Source of the DNA: Syntrophaceae bacterium UBA2192
GTDB lineage: Bacteria; Desulfobacterota; Syntrophia; Syntrophales; UBA2192
DNA length: 35,337 nt
Reading direction: 5' to 3'
Assembly: GCA_002327315.1 (NCBI GenBank)
Contig: DCVI01000017.1
Span: 1 to 35,337, forward strand
This document shows positions 8,855-16,497 of the stretch, one piece after another; within the stretch, counting starts at the first letter, position 1; each line of letters begins with the position of its first letter. The notes under the pieces are model-generated. The model saw only the letters and a program-made list of their open reading frames with translations. It ran no database searches and was not told where the DNA came from. Position numbers and translations under genes: made by a program.

Positions 8855-10207
8855 TTACGTCGCGGCCAGGACCATCTGCGCAATGGAAAAATAGATCACA
8901 AGCCCCATGATGTCCATGACCGAAGCGATCAGCGGGTTGCTGGCCACGGCAGGGTCGATGCGGAGGCGCTGCAGGATCACAGGCAGAATGACCCCGAGGA
9001 GGCTCGATGCGATGACGATGGCGATCATGGCCGTGGACACGATCAGGGCGATCAGGGAATCTCCCTTGAAAAAGCCGAGAAGCCAGCTTGCCAGGCCCAT
9101 GGTAATCCCCAGGAGCGTCCCGATCCCGATTTCCCTCAGCAGGGCCTTGAGCCATTGCCCTTCACGGATGTCCCCTGTGGCCAGCGCCCGGATCATCAGG
9201 GTGGCCGACTGGTTTCCCGTGTTGCCGCCCGTGCCGATGAGCAGCGGGATGAAGAAAGTCAGCGCAATGGCCGAGTTCATCGTGTCTGCCTGGGCCGATA
9301 GAATGCCCGTCGTGACGACGCTGATGCCGAGCAGGGAGGCAAGCCAGGTAACCCGCTTGCCGTAGAGCGACAGAACGGAGGACTCCCGGTAGCTTGTCTT
9401 CAACGGCTTCACGGCGGCCGATTTCTGAAAGTCTTCCGTCACCTCCTCTTCGGCCACGTCGAACAGATCGTCGATCGTCACGATCCCGAGAAGAATGCCG
9501 CTTGCGTCCACGACGGGCAGGACCGTGATATCGTAGCGCTGGATGAGCTGAACCGCTTTCTCGCGGTCTTCGAGGGCTGAGATGCGGATGACCGACATTT
9601 CCATGATCCGGCCGATCCGCTCGGACGGCTCAGCGAGGATCAGACGCCGCAGTCCCAGGACCCCGAGGAGCTTCCACCGGGAATCGGTGACGTAGACGAC
9701 GTTGATCGTCTCGCTGTCCCTTCCCTTGACGCGCACGTGCGCCAGGGCCTCCTCGACCGTCCACTCGGGCCGGACGGCGACGTAGTCCGGCGTCATGAGG
9801 CGGCCCACGCTCTCGTCGGGGTAGCCGAGAAGCTGCAGTGTTTCCCTGCGATCCTCGGCGGAGAGCAGGTTGAGCATCTTCTGAATGGCCTGACCGGGCA
9901 TCTCTTCCAGAAATTCCGCCCGGTCGTCGGGGCTCAGACCGGCCAGGATCATCCGGGTCTCCTCCGTCGTGAGCGCCTTGAGGAGGTTTGTCTGCGTCTT
10001 GTCCGCCAGGTAGGAGAAGACCTCCGAGAGCATCTCCCGGGGCAGCAGCCGCAGGACGACGATGCGGTCCCTCTCGCCCAGCCGCTCGACGGTGTCTGAG
10101 ATGTCCGGTTCGGGAAGCTCGACGAGCAGTTCGCGGAGATCGTCCCATTGCCGATTTGCGATCAGCTCCTCGATCTTCGGTTTGAGGTGTTCGAACGTCT
10201 TCGACAT
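8855..10207 (-). CDS. mgtE: Magnesium transporter MgtE
   Basis: 450-aa inner-membrane Mg2+ channel/transporter. The order is a cytoplasmic helical N domain rich in acidic residues (LVELPEPDISDTVERL), a CBS pair with MTPDYVAVRPEWTVEEAL, then about five TM segments with the hallmark GGNTGNQSATL. In the family the N and CBS domains bind Mg2+ and gate the pore. The start MSKTFEH at 10207 gives the usual length and has AGGCGGTGG upstream; an upstream in-frame start at 10225 is less likely. It is the first gene after the promoter at 10288-10316, giving a 5' UTR of about 70 nt, too short for an M-box riboswitch. Its position ahead of glgA is unusual and links ion balance with glucan and trehalose synthesis. 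Confidence 0.95.
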   Translation of the reverse strand: MSKTFEHLKPKIEELIANRQWDDLRELLVELPEPDISDTVERLGERDRIVVLRLLPREMLSEVFSYLADKTQTNLLKALTTEETRMILAGLSPDDRAEFLEEMPGQAIQKMLNLLSAEDRRETLQLLGYPDESVGRLMTPDYVAVRPEWTVEEALAHVRVKGRDSETINVVYVTDSRWKLLGVLGLRRLILAEPSERIGRIMEMSVIRISALEDREKAVQLIQRYDITVLPVVDASGILLGIVTIDDLFDVAEEEVTEDFQKSAAVKPLKTSYRESSVLSLYGKRVTWLASLLGISVVTTGILSAQADTMNSAIALTFFIPLLIGTGGNTGNQSATLMIRALATGDIREGQWLKALLREIGIGTLLGITMGLASWLLGFFKGDSLIALIVSTAMIAIVIASSLLGVILPVILQRLRIDPAVASNPLIASVMDIMGLVIYFSIAQMVLAAT

Positions 10208-10287
10208 GCACCACCGCCTTTGCACAACAGGATCGCGACCTCCGCGGCGGTCGATTCCGGGGCGGCTTCCGCAAGCGATATGAGTCC

Positions 10288-10316
10288 ATCATAGATTCCG
10301 GACACCGGCCGGTCAA
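10288..10316 (-). promoter_or_regulatory. Sigma70-type promoter of mgtE-glgA-treZ-GH57-treY
   Basis: Read on the minus strand: TTGACC (10316-10311), a 17-bp spacer, then TATGAT (10293-10288). Both boxes match the consensus at 5 of 6 positions. Predicted transcription starts near 10281, about 73 nt before the mgtE ATG. The site lies in the 179-bp gap between the htpX remnant and mgtE. Prediction from sequence only. Confidence 0.7.
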
Positions 10317-10386
10317 CCGTTAATCGGCCGTCACGGAGACGTCCGGGGCTAAAGATCGGGTTGCATCCGGCTCGCGAATCCGTTCT

Positions 10387-10586
10387 CTACCCTCGCGGGG
10401 AGCCCTGCGCGCGTTCGGCGAGGGCCGCGATGCGCTCCTCCAGCAGCGAAGACGAGCAGGTTTATCATTTCCAGATCGATGCCCCTGCTCGTCGAGAATC
10501 CGGTCGACCCCGAGCAGGCGCAGCACGACGCTCAGGATCAGGATAACGGCAAGGTTGGTGAGAATGAATAACACAACCCGTTTCAT
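10387..10586 (-). pseudogene. htpX: Internally deleted htpX (M48 membrane metalloprotease) remnant
   Basis: The ATG at 10586, with AGGAT upstream, begins MKRVVLFILTNLAVILIL...LLGVDRILDEQG, the recognisable N-terminus and first TM helix of HtpX. An extra G in the run at 10482-10485 then shifts the frame; in the next frame the HtpX-like text continues as IDLEMINLLVFAA. Immediately afterwards, from about 10444, a third frame reads LEERIAALAERAQGSPRG and a TAG at 10387, which is the typical HtpX C-terminus (normally after THPP). About 230 codons are missing, including the HEXXH zinc site and later TM helices. It lies 52 nt downstream of phaC and cannot encode a functional protease. A conceptual 117-aa reading frame across it (to 10320) is not a real protein. 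Confidence 0.8.
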
Positions 10587-10638
10587 CGGCGGATCCTGCT
10601 TTTCCGGTCCGAATGGTTGCGGCTCCGGTCCATACGGA

Positions 10639-12384
10639 TCATTCCCCCATGACGTAGGTGCCCGGTGCGTCACCGAGAGGGTTGTAGCCCTGCTCAGGAC
10701 GGCCCATGGGGGAAGGCGCCGTCGGCCCCCCGGAGAGTTCCCCCAGCCAGGAAAGCCAGGCCGGCCACCACGACCCCTTCTGCAGCGGGATTTGCTCCAG
10801 CCAGGTGTCGGGGTCCATGTGGCGGTCTTGCTCCATCTTGGTCGCGATTCGGAACGAAGAGCGCTCGCTCGGCGGAGGGTTTACGACGCCGGCATTGTGG
10901 CCTCCGCTCGTGAGGACGAAGGTCACGTCGGTGTCGGCCAGGCGGTGAATTTTGTAGACGGAGCGCCAGGGGGACACGTGGTCCCTCTCGGTCCCGACGA
11001 CGAACAGGGGTGCCCGGATGTCTCCCAGGGCGATCGGTTTTCCGCCGGCCTCGAAGCGTCCCTGGGCGAGATCGTTGTTCAGAAACAGACGCCTGAGGTA
11101 GTCGGAGTGCATCCGGTAGGGCATGCGGGTCGCATCGGCGTTCCAGGCCATCAGGTCGTTCATGGGGCGCCGATTGCCCATCAGGTAGTCGTGCACATAG
11201 CGTGACCAGACGAGGTCGTTGGTCCGCAGCATCTGAAAGGCCCCGGCCATCTGCCGGGCGTCCAGGTACCCCTGATCCCACATCATGTTCTCCAGAAACA
11301 TCACCTGGGACTCGTCGATGAAAAGCGCCAGTTCCCCGGGCTCTGTGAAATCCGCCTGCGCAGCCATCAGCGTGACGCTCTTCAGCCGTTCGTCCCCGTC
11401 CCGGGCCATGGCGGCGGCGGCGATCGTCAGAAGGGTGCCGCCGAGGCAATAACCCGCGGCGTGGATTTTCTGCCCGGGGACGATGGCCGACACGGCATCG
11501 AGGGCCGCCTGGACGCCGAGGGCCCGATATTCCTCCATCCCGAGATCGCGGTCCTCCGGCCCGGGGTTTTTCCAGGCGATCATGAACACGGTGTGTCCGT
11601 GGTCGACGAGATGCCGGACCAGGGAATTGTGAGGGGAGAGGTCCAGGATGTAGTACTTCATGATCCAGGCCGGCACGATCAGGACCGGCTCGGGGCGAAC
11701 GCTCTCCGTGGAGGGCGCATACTGGATCAGCTCAATCAGCCGGTTGCGGAAAACGACTTTGCCGGGCGTGACGGCCACGTTTCCCCCGACCTCGAAGGCC
11801 TCGGCGCCCGCCGGCTTCTTTCCGAGAACGTCCCGGCCCCAGTCGTCGAGCAGGTTCATGGTCCCGCGGGCCAGGTTTTCCCCCCTCTGCTCGACGGTGG
11901 CGCGCAGAAGCTCGGGGTTCGTCCAGAGGAAATTATAGGGGGAGAAGATATCGAGCACCTGCCTGGTTGCAAAGGAGACCATGTCCTCGTGGCGGCGCGA
12001 GACCCCCTGGACCCCGGTGGTCGCGTTGTGCCACCACTGCTGCAAAAGCAGGAAGGACTGCCAGGAAAGATTGTAGGGCCAGCGCTGCCAGTCCGCGCCG
12101 GAAAAGCGTCGGTCCTGGGGAAGCGGTTCGATGCAGGGAGAGGCCGCTTGATCCCTGGCATAATCCCACAGGTGAAGCGAAAGACGAAGGGCCTTGCGGA
12201 CCGCCTTCTCCCCGAGCTGTACCTGCTTGCCCGGCGAAAAGGCAAGGTGCATCAGCCAGTCCAGGTAGGCAAACAACAGGGACGCCGGCGAGAGGCCGTG
12301 CGTGAGACGCCCCAGCCCCGCGTTGACCACGCGGTCCAGATTGGACCCTGCGGCCTCTGTCGTGAATGTTCGTTTCGTTTCCAT
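10639..12384 (-). CDS. phaC: Class I-like poly(3-hydroxyalkanoate) synthase PhaC
   Basis: 581-aa PHA synthase polymerising (R)-3-hydroxyacyl-CoA at granule surfaces. The lipase-like box is GYCLGG with catalytic Cys313; Asp468 (ERDHVSPW) and His496 (SGGHNAGV) complete the Cys-Asp-His triad. PWIMKYYILDLSP-like and AWKNPGPEDRDLG segments agree with PhaC. Length fits the class I single-subunit type, and no phaE or phaR is nearby. The ATG at 12384 has an excellent GAGGAGGAA site. It lies 52 nt after the GH65 gene in the same orientation, so it is probably co-transcribed. No phaA, phaB or phasin gene is present, so the monomer supply is encoded elsewhere. Confidence 0.9.
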   Translation of the reverse strand: METKRTFTTEAAGSNLDRVVNAGLGRLTHGLSPASLLFAYLDWLMHLAFSPGKQVQLGEKAVRKALRLSLHLWDYARDQAASPCIEPLPQDRRFSGADWQRWPYNLSWQSFLLLQQWWHNATTGVQGVSRRHEDMVSFATRQVLDIFSPYNFLWTNPELLRATVEQRGENLARGTMNLLDDWGRDVLGKKPAGAEAFEVGGNVAVTPGKVVFRNRLIELIQYAPSTESVRPEPVLIVPAWIMKYYILDLSPHNSLVRHLVDHGHTVFMIAWKNPGPEDRDLGMEEYRALGVQAALDAVSAIVPGQKIHAAGYCLGGTLLTIAAAAMARDGDERLKSVTLMAAQADFTEPGELALFIDESQVMFLENMMWDQGYLDARQMAGAFQMLRTNDLVWSRYVHDYLMGNRRPMNDLMAWNADATRMPYRMHSDYLRRLFLNNDLAQGRFEAGGKPIALGDIRAPLFVVGTERDHVSPWRSVYKIHRLADTDVTFVLTSGGHNAGVVNPPPSERSSFRIATKMEQDRHMDPDTWLEQIPLQKGSWWPAWLSWLGELSGGPTAPSPMGRPEQGYNPLGDAPGTYVMGE

Positions 12385-12436
12385 CGAGTTCCTCCTCTTC
12401 GTTGCGTGTTTTCCCTGCGTCCGGCCCTATGCCGGC

Positions 12437-14839
12437 TCAGGCGGGTTCGGGCAGGTCGATGTTGAGCGTCCCGCCCGGCATGAGGGCGTAGCGCTCGTCG
12501 AGGTAGCCGATCATCACTTCGCCGTCTTCGGCCGACTCTCGCGCGATCGTGATCGCACGGGGCTTGGCGACGACCTCGAGCCGGCTGCCCCGAACCTGGA
12601 GTTTCATCCGGAGGTGGCGCAATTCCGCAGGGATTCGGGGGTTCAGGTGGACGGCGCCGTCCCGGAACTCGAGCCCCGTGTAGCACCTCTGGATCAGGTC
12701 CACAGTCCCGGCCATGGCCCCGAGATGAATCCCCTCGTGGGTGGTGCCGCCCTGGATGTCCGAGATGTCGCTCTCGAGGGCCTGCTTGAACAACTTCCAG
12801 GATTCGATACGGTCCGACCGGCTGAGGACCCAGGAGTGGACCACGTTGCTGAGCGTCGAGCCGTTCGATGTCCGCTCCAGGTAGTAGTGGATGTTCCGGG
12901 GGATCGCGGCGGGATCGAAGTCGTACCCCATGGCCGAGAAGAGTTCCTGAAGCTGCTCCGCCGAGAAAAGGTAGAAGAGCATGAGCACATCGGCCTGCTT
13001 GGAGGCCTGGTAACGGTTCGGCGAGTCGCCCTCGGCCTCGAGAATCCGGTCGAGGCGGTGGATGTCGCCGTACTTTTTCCGGTAACCCGCCCAGTCGAAG
13101 GGTGCCAGCCGCTCGTAGCCCTCGAACTGGCTGATGATGCCGTCGTCGTGAAAGGGCACCTTCATTCTCACCGGAATCACGCCCCAGAGCTTGACCTCCC
13201 GGTTCTCGAGTTTGATCTTTTCCCTCAGTTCCCGCAGGGCTTCCGGGCCTAGGAGATCCATGACGCGAAGGGCCGTCCGGAACACCCAGGCGGTCATGAC
13301 ATTCGTGTACGCGTTGTTTTTCAGACCCGGCTCCGGGGCATCGGGGTATGCCTCGTGATATTCGTCGGGGCCCACGACCCCGTGGATCTCGTAGCGGTTC
13401 TCTCTCGTGTCGTAGGAAGTTCGGTGGGCGAGCATCCGGGCGATCTCGAAGATGACTTCCGCCCCGAAGCTGCGCAGGAAGGCCCTGTCCCCCGTCATCG
13501 CGAAATACTGCCAGATGTTGTAGGCGATCGCCGCATTGACGTGGAGCTGAAGGCGGGAATGATCGGGAAGCCAACGCCCGGAGCGGGGGTTGAGGCGCAG
13601 CGTCTGCGTTTCCTCCCGGCCGTCGCTGCCGCTCTGCCAGGGGTACAGGGCGCCGCGCAGCCCCGCGCCCTCGGCGGCCTTCCGGGCCCCCTCGAGACGC
13701 CGGAATCGGTACAGCAGCCGGGAGCGGGCGACTTCGGGGAAGCGCAGATTCAGAAAGGGAAGGATGAAGAGCTCGTCCCAGAAGATGTGCCCCCGGTAGG
13801 CCTCCCCGTGCCAGCCGCGGGCAGGGATGCCCACATCGAGATCGACGGTGTTCGGAGAGGCAACCTGCAGCAGGTGAAAGAGGTGAAGGCGCAGAACCAT
13901 GCGGGTGCGCTCATCGGCACCCAACTCCATGTCGCAACGCTCCCACAGATGCCGCCACGCGAGTTCGTGACTCTCCAGCAACGCTTCGAACCTCTCGGCC
14001 TTCCCGGCATCCTCGCAGGCGTTCAGGACGGTCTCCGAAATGGCGGGGTCCCTCGATGTGCGCAGACCGATCACCTTCTCCACCGAAACGGCGTCCCCCG
14101 ATGCCATCTCCATGAAGAGATCCTCCGCGATGTACCCCGGGGCCGTGTCGACCCGGCGGCTTTCGTCCCTCTCCCCTTCGCGGGTGAACAGCCGGGTCCG
14201 GGCGGCCTGCGCCACATGGAGAAGCGACTGGTTCGTGCGCACGAGGAGAAAAGGGATGGATCCCTCGCTCATGCCGGAACGCACCGGCTCGAGGTGCCGG
14301 CTGTTGAGTTTCCGGTAGCGCTCGACACCGTCGTTGACGACGGTGCCGTCCAGGGACGATCGGATCTGGAGATGGCCGGCCCAGTTCACGGCGGTGATCC
14401 GCGTCTCGAGGGCCGCCACGTGCTTTCGGTTCATGTGAACGAGGCGGCGGCTCTCGACGACGGACTCGCGGCCGCTGCGGTCCCGGAAGTGGAATGACCG
14501 CGAGAGAAGCCCTGTCTTGAGGTGCAGATCCTGGCGGTACGTCAACAGGTGCACGGAGTGGATGTTGAACCAGTCGTCGTCGCCGATCCGGAAATTCAAA
14601 CCCAGCCAGTTGGGCATGTTCACCAGGTCCTCATTCTGCACGACCCTGCCGGAAATGTCGGTCTCGAGCCGGTTGTACCCGCCGGCGATATAGGTCCCGG
14701 GGTAGTGGATCCCGTCGGCCCGCGACTCGGGAGCCGCCCCCCGGGTGAAGAAAAACCCGTTGCCCAGCGTGCAGAGGGCCTCGCGAAGCTTCTCCTCTGC
14801 GGGGTTGAAGCCGGTGTAGGTCAAGGTCCATTCAGGCAT
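12437..14839 (-). CDS. GH65 glycoside phosphorylase/hydrolase (trehalose, trehalose-6-P or kojibiose type)
   Basis: 800 aa with the full GH65 order: N-terminal beta-sandwich (LCTLGNGFFFTRGA), catalytic (alpha/alpha)6 barrel and C-terminal beta domain. The substrate-pocket motif RGWHGEAYRGHIFWDE lies at 341-356, and the general-acid segment GPDEYHE at 490-496. KQADVLML and THEGIHLGAMAGT are also family-typical. GH65 enzymes usually phosphorolyse alpha-glucobiosides to beta-glucose-1-phosphate; substrate cannot be fixed from sequence alone. The start overlaps the preceding PGM/phosphatase gene by 8 nt, with AAGGGAGG upstream, so the two are likely translated together. That partner, which combines a beta-phosphoglucomutase-like domain and a trehalose-phosphatase, points to trehalose or trehalose-6-phosphate as substrate. 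Confidence 0.88.
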   Translation of the reverse strand: MPEWTLTYTGFNPAEEKLREALCTLGNGFFFTRGAAPESRADGIHYPGTYIAGGYNRLETDISGRVVQNEDLVNMPNWLGLNFRIGDDDWFNIHSVHLLTYRQDLHLKTGLLSRSFHFRDRSGRESVVESRRLVHMNRKHVAALETRITAVNWAGHLQIRSSLDGTVVNDGVERYRKLNSRHLEPVRSGMSEGSIPFLLVRTNQSLLHVAQAARTRLFTREGERDESRRVDTAPGYIAEDLFMEMASGDAVSVEKVIGLRTSRDPAISETVLNACEDAGKAERFEALLESHELAWRHLWERCDMELGADERTRMVLRLHLFHLLQVASPNTVDLDVGIPARGWHGEAYRGHIFWDELFILPFLNLRFPEVARSRLLYRFRRLEGARKAAEGAGLRGALYPWQSGSDGREETQTLRLNPRSGRWLPDHSRLQLHVNAAIAYNIWQYFAMTGDRAFLRSFGAEVIFEIARMLAHRTSYDTRENRYEIHGVVGPDEYHEAYPDAPEPGLKNNAYTNVMTAWVFRTALRVMDLLGPEALRELREKIKLENREVKLWGVIPVRMKVPFHDDGIISQFEGYERLAPFDWAGYRKKYGDIHRLDRILEAEGDSPNRYQASKQADVLMLFYLFSAEQLQELFSAMGYDFDPAAIPRNIHYYLERTSNGSTLSNVVHSWVLSRSDRIESWKLFKQALESDISDIQGGTTHEGIHLGAMAGTVDLIQRCYTGLEFRDGAVHLNPRIPAELRHLRMKLQVRGSRLEVVAKPRAITIARESAEDGEVMIGYLDERYALMPGGTLNIDLPEPA

Positions 14840-16454
14840 GGGGAGCGCCTCCCTTCGCGATCTCGAGAATCATGCCCAGAAAATCACGCACCTCGTCCGG
14901 GTTCCGCAAGGTATAACGAGCCTCAGTCGGGCCGACCTGATCCCGCACGACGACGGCAATGCCGCGTCTACTGAGAGCACGGAATGCGTCCTCGTCGGTT
15001 ACATCGTCACCGATGAAAAGGGGCAGAACGTCCTTCCCATCGAGACGGAGCTCGCGCAGCAGAAAGAGGACCGCCTCGCCCTTGTTCCACTCAAGGTCGG
15101 GCTGGAGCTCGAAGACTTTCTTCCCGTATGTCTTTCGCAGCCCTTGGTGGCCGTCGGCGACTTCGTTCACGGTCTTCTCCACGGCGCTCACCTCCTCGTC
15201 CGCGACGAGTCGGTAATGGACGGCGATGGAGAAGCGCTTGCGCTCGACGAGGCAGCCGCGTATGCCCCTCAGCCCGTCCTTTAGCGCCCGTTCCGCAGCA
15301 TCCAGGGAGGGGAGGTAGGCGCCTGCCGCTTCGTGCTCAACCTGCAGACCACCGGGACCCGTGATTTCGAAGCCGTGGCTGCCGGCATAGATCAGGGAGT
15401 TGATGCCGACGAGTTTCCGGATGTCCCGCAGGTCCCTTCCGCTGACTATGGCCACGGGATAGACCTCGGCCAACTCCGCGATCGACCGACGCGCATCGTG
15501 TGACAGAAGCGCCCGATCCGGCGTCTCGACGATGGGCGTCAGAGTGCCGTCGTAATCGAGAAAGATCGCAAATCGCCTTCCCCGGGCTTCAGCCAGGATT
15601 GCCTCCCGGCTGTCGAGCGCCGAAGGAAGGCTGTCGGCGGCAATCCCCTGCAGTGGAGCGGACTCGCCGACGGAGAGTTCCGAAAGGTCGGCGATGACGA
15701 TTTCCGCGCCGCCGCCGCGCAGAAGCGCCTCCTGCCTTTCCCCCCCGGTGAGCCCCACGACGAGGCCGAAGCCCCCGGCCCTGGCCGCTTCCACCCCGGC
15801 CAGGGAGTCCTCGACGACGGCGCAGTGCCGCGGTTCCACGGCCAGGCGTGCCGCCGCCTCGAGAAAGATGCCGGGGTCGGGCTTCCCGGGAATGCCCAGG
15901 CGTTCCGTGTCGAGGCCGTCCACCTTGGCGTCGAACCGCTCCGCGAGCCCCACCGCCTCGAGAATGGCCGTGCAGTTTTTGCTGGCCGAAATCACGGCGC
16001 ACCGGTAGCCGTGCCGCTTCAGTTCTTGAAGAAGCCCGGCCAGCGAGTCGGCGATTTTCACGCCTTCGTCCTTAATGCATTTCTGGAAAAGCCTGTTTTT
16101 CCAGTTGCCCAGACCGTAAAGCGTTTTCAGGCCCGGGGGGTCCGTGCCGCGTCCCTCGGGCAGGAGAATGTTGCGAGACCGCAGGAAGTCCCGGACGCCG
16201 TCGATACGGGGTTTGCCGTCCACGTAGAGGCGGTAGTCCTCCTCGGAGTCGAAAGGGCTGAGGAGGTGGCCTTCCTTCTCGCCGCCGGCTCTTCCGTCCA
16301 TGGAGAGAAAGGTGTCGAACATGCTCTTCCAGGCCCGGGCGTGGAGCGAGGCCGTGTCGGCAACAACCCCGTCGAAATCGAAAATGACGGCGTCGAATCC
16401 CTCGCGCGTCAAGATGGTTCCCTGCTCCTTCTGCACGTTATCCCCCCTGGTCAT
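14832..16454 (-). CDS. Bifunctional fusion: beta-phosphoglucomutase-like HAD + trehalose-6-phosphate phosphatase
   Basis: 540 aa, two HAD domains. Domain 1 (about 20-265): DFDGVVADT (nucleophile D26, D28), SASKN (156-160), KPDPGIF (191-197) and VEDSLAG, as in beta-phosphoglucomutases. Domain 2 (about 293-535): DYDGTLTPIV (300-309), SGRD (338-341), GSHGFE (358-363) and GDDVTDED, as in OtsB. A low-similarity linker (about 268-290) joins them. Predicted activities are interconversion of beta-glucose-1-P and glucose-6-P, and trehalose-6-P to trehalose. The ATG at 16454 has no ribosome site; GTG 16436 (after AGGGGGG) or TTG 16412 (after AAGGAG) may be used without touching either domain. With the overlapping GH65 gene it reproduces the domain order I recall for mycobacterial OtsB1 (Rv2006). 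Confidence 0.88.
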   Translation of the reverse strand: MTRGDNVQKEQGTILTREGFDAVIFDFDGVVADTASLHARAWKSMFDTFLSMDGRAGGEKEGHLLSPFDSEEDYRLYVDGKPRIDGVRDFLRSRNILLPEGRGTDPPGLKTLYGLGNWKNRLFQKCIKDEGVKIADSLAGLLQELKRHGYRCAVISASKNCTAILEAVGLAERFDAKVDGLDTERLGIPGKPDPGIFLEAAARLAVEPRHCAVVEDSLAGVEAARAGGFGLVVGLTGGERQEALLRGGGAEIVIADLSELSVGESAPLQGIAADSLPSALDSREAILAEARGRRFAIFLDYDGTLTPIVETPDRALLSHDARRSIAELAEVYPVAIVSGRDLRDIRKLVGINSLIYAGSHGFEITGPGGLQVEHEAAGAYLPSLDAAERALKDGLRGIRGCLVERKRFSIAVHYRLVADEEVSAVEKTVNEVADGHQGLRKTYGKKVFELQPDLEWNKGEAVLFLLRELRLDGKDVLPLFIGDDVTDEDAFRALSRRGIAVVVRDQVGPTEARYTLRNPDEVRDFLGMILEIAKGGAPHA

Positions 16455-16472
16455 CGAAGTAAAAAATCGTTA

Positions 16473-16482
16473 CCCCCCCCCC
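16473..16482. repeat. C10/G10 homopolymer tract in the pfkB-fusion gap
   Basis: Ten consecutive C on the plus strand (G10 in the sense of transcription), 15 nt after the pfkB stop. An in-frame TAA between the tract and the next ATG shows it is outside coding sequence. Tracts of this length can slip in replication or be miscounted in sequencing; any effect here would be on spacing or leader structure. Confidence 0.8.
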
Positions 16483-16497
16483 GGAATGAAGTCGCCG

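Noticed and set aside
3108..9301. Plus-strand frames of 574, 557 and 605 codons (3108-4832, 5672-7345, 7484-9301)
   Set aside because: Each is antisense to conserved enzymes (GH57, TreZ, GlgA/MgtE) and shows low-complexity, Arg/Gly/Pro-rich text without protein motifs.
12252..13574. 440-codon minus-strand frame across the GH65-phaC junction
   Set aside because: It is an out-of-frame shadow of GH65 and phaC and lacks any known motif.
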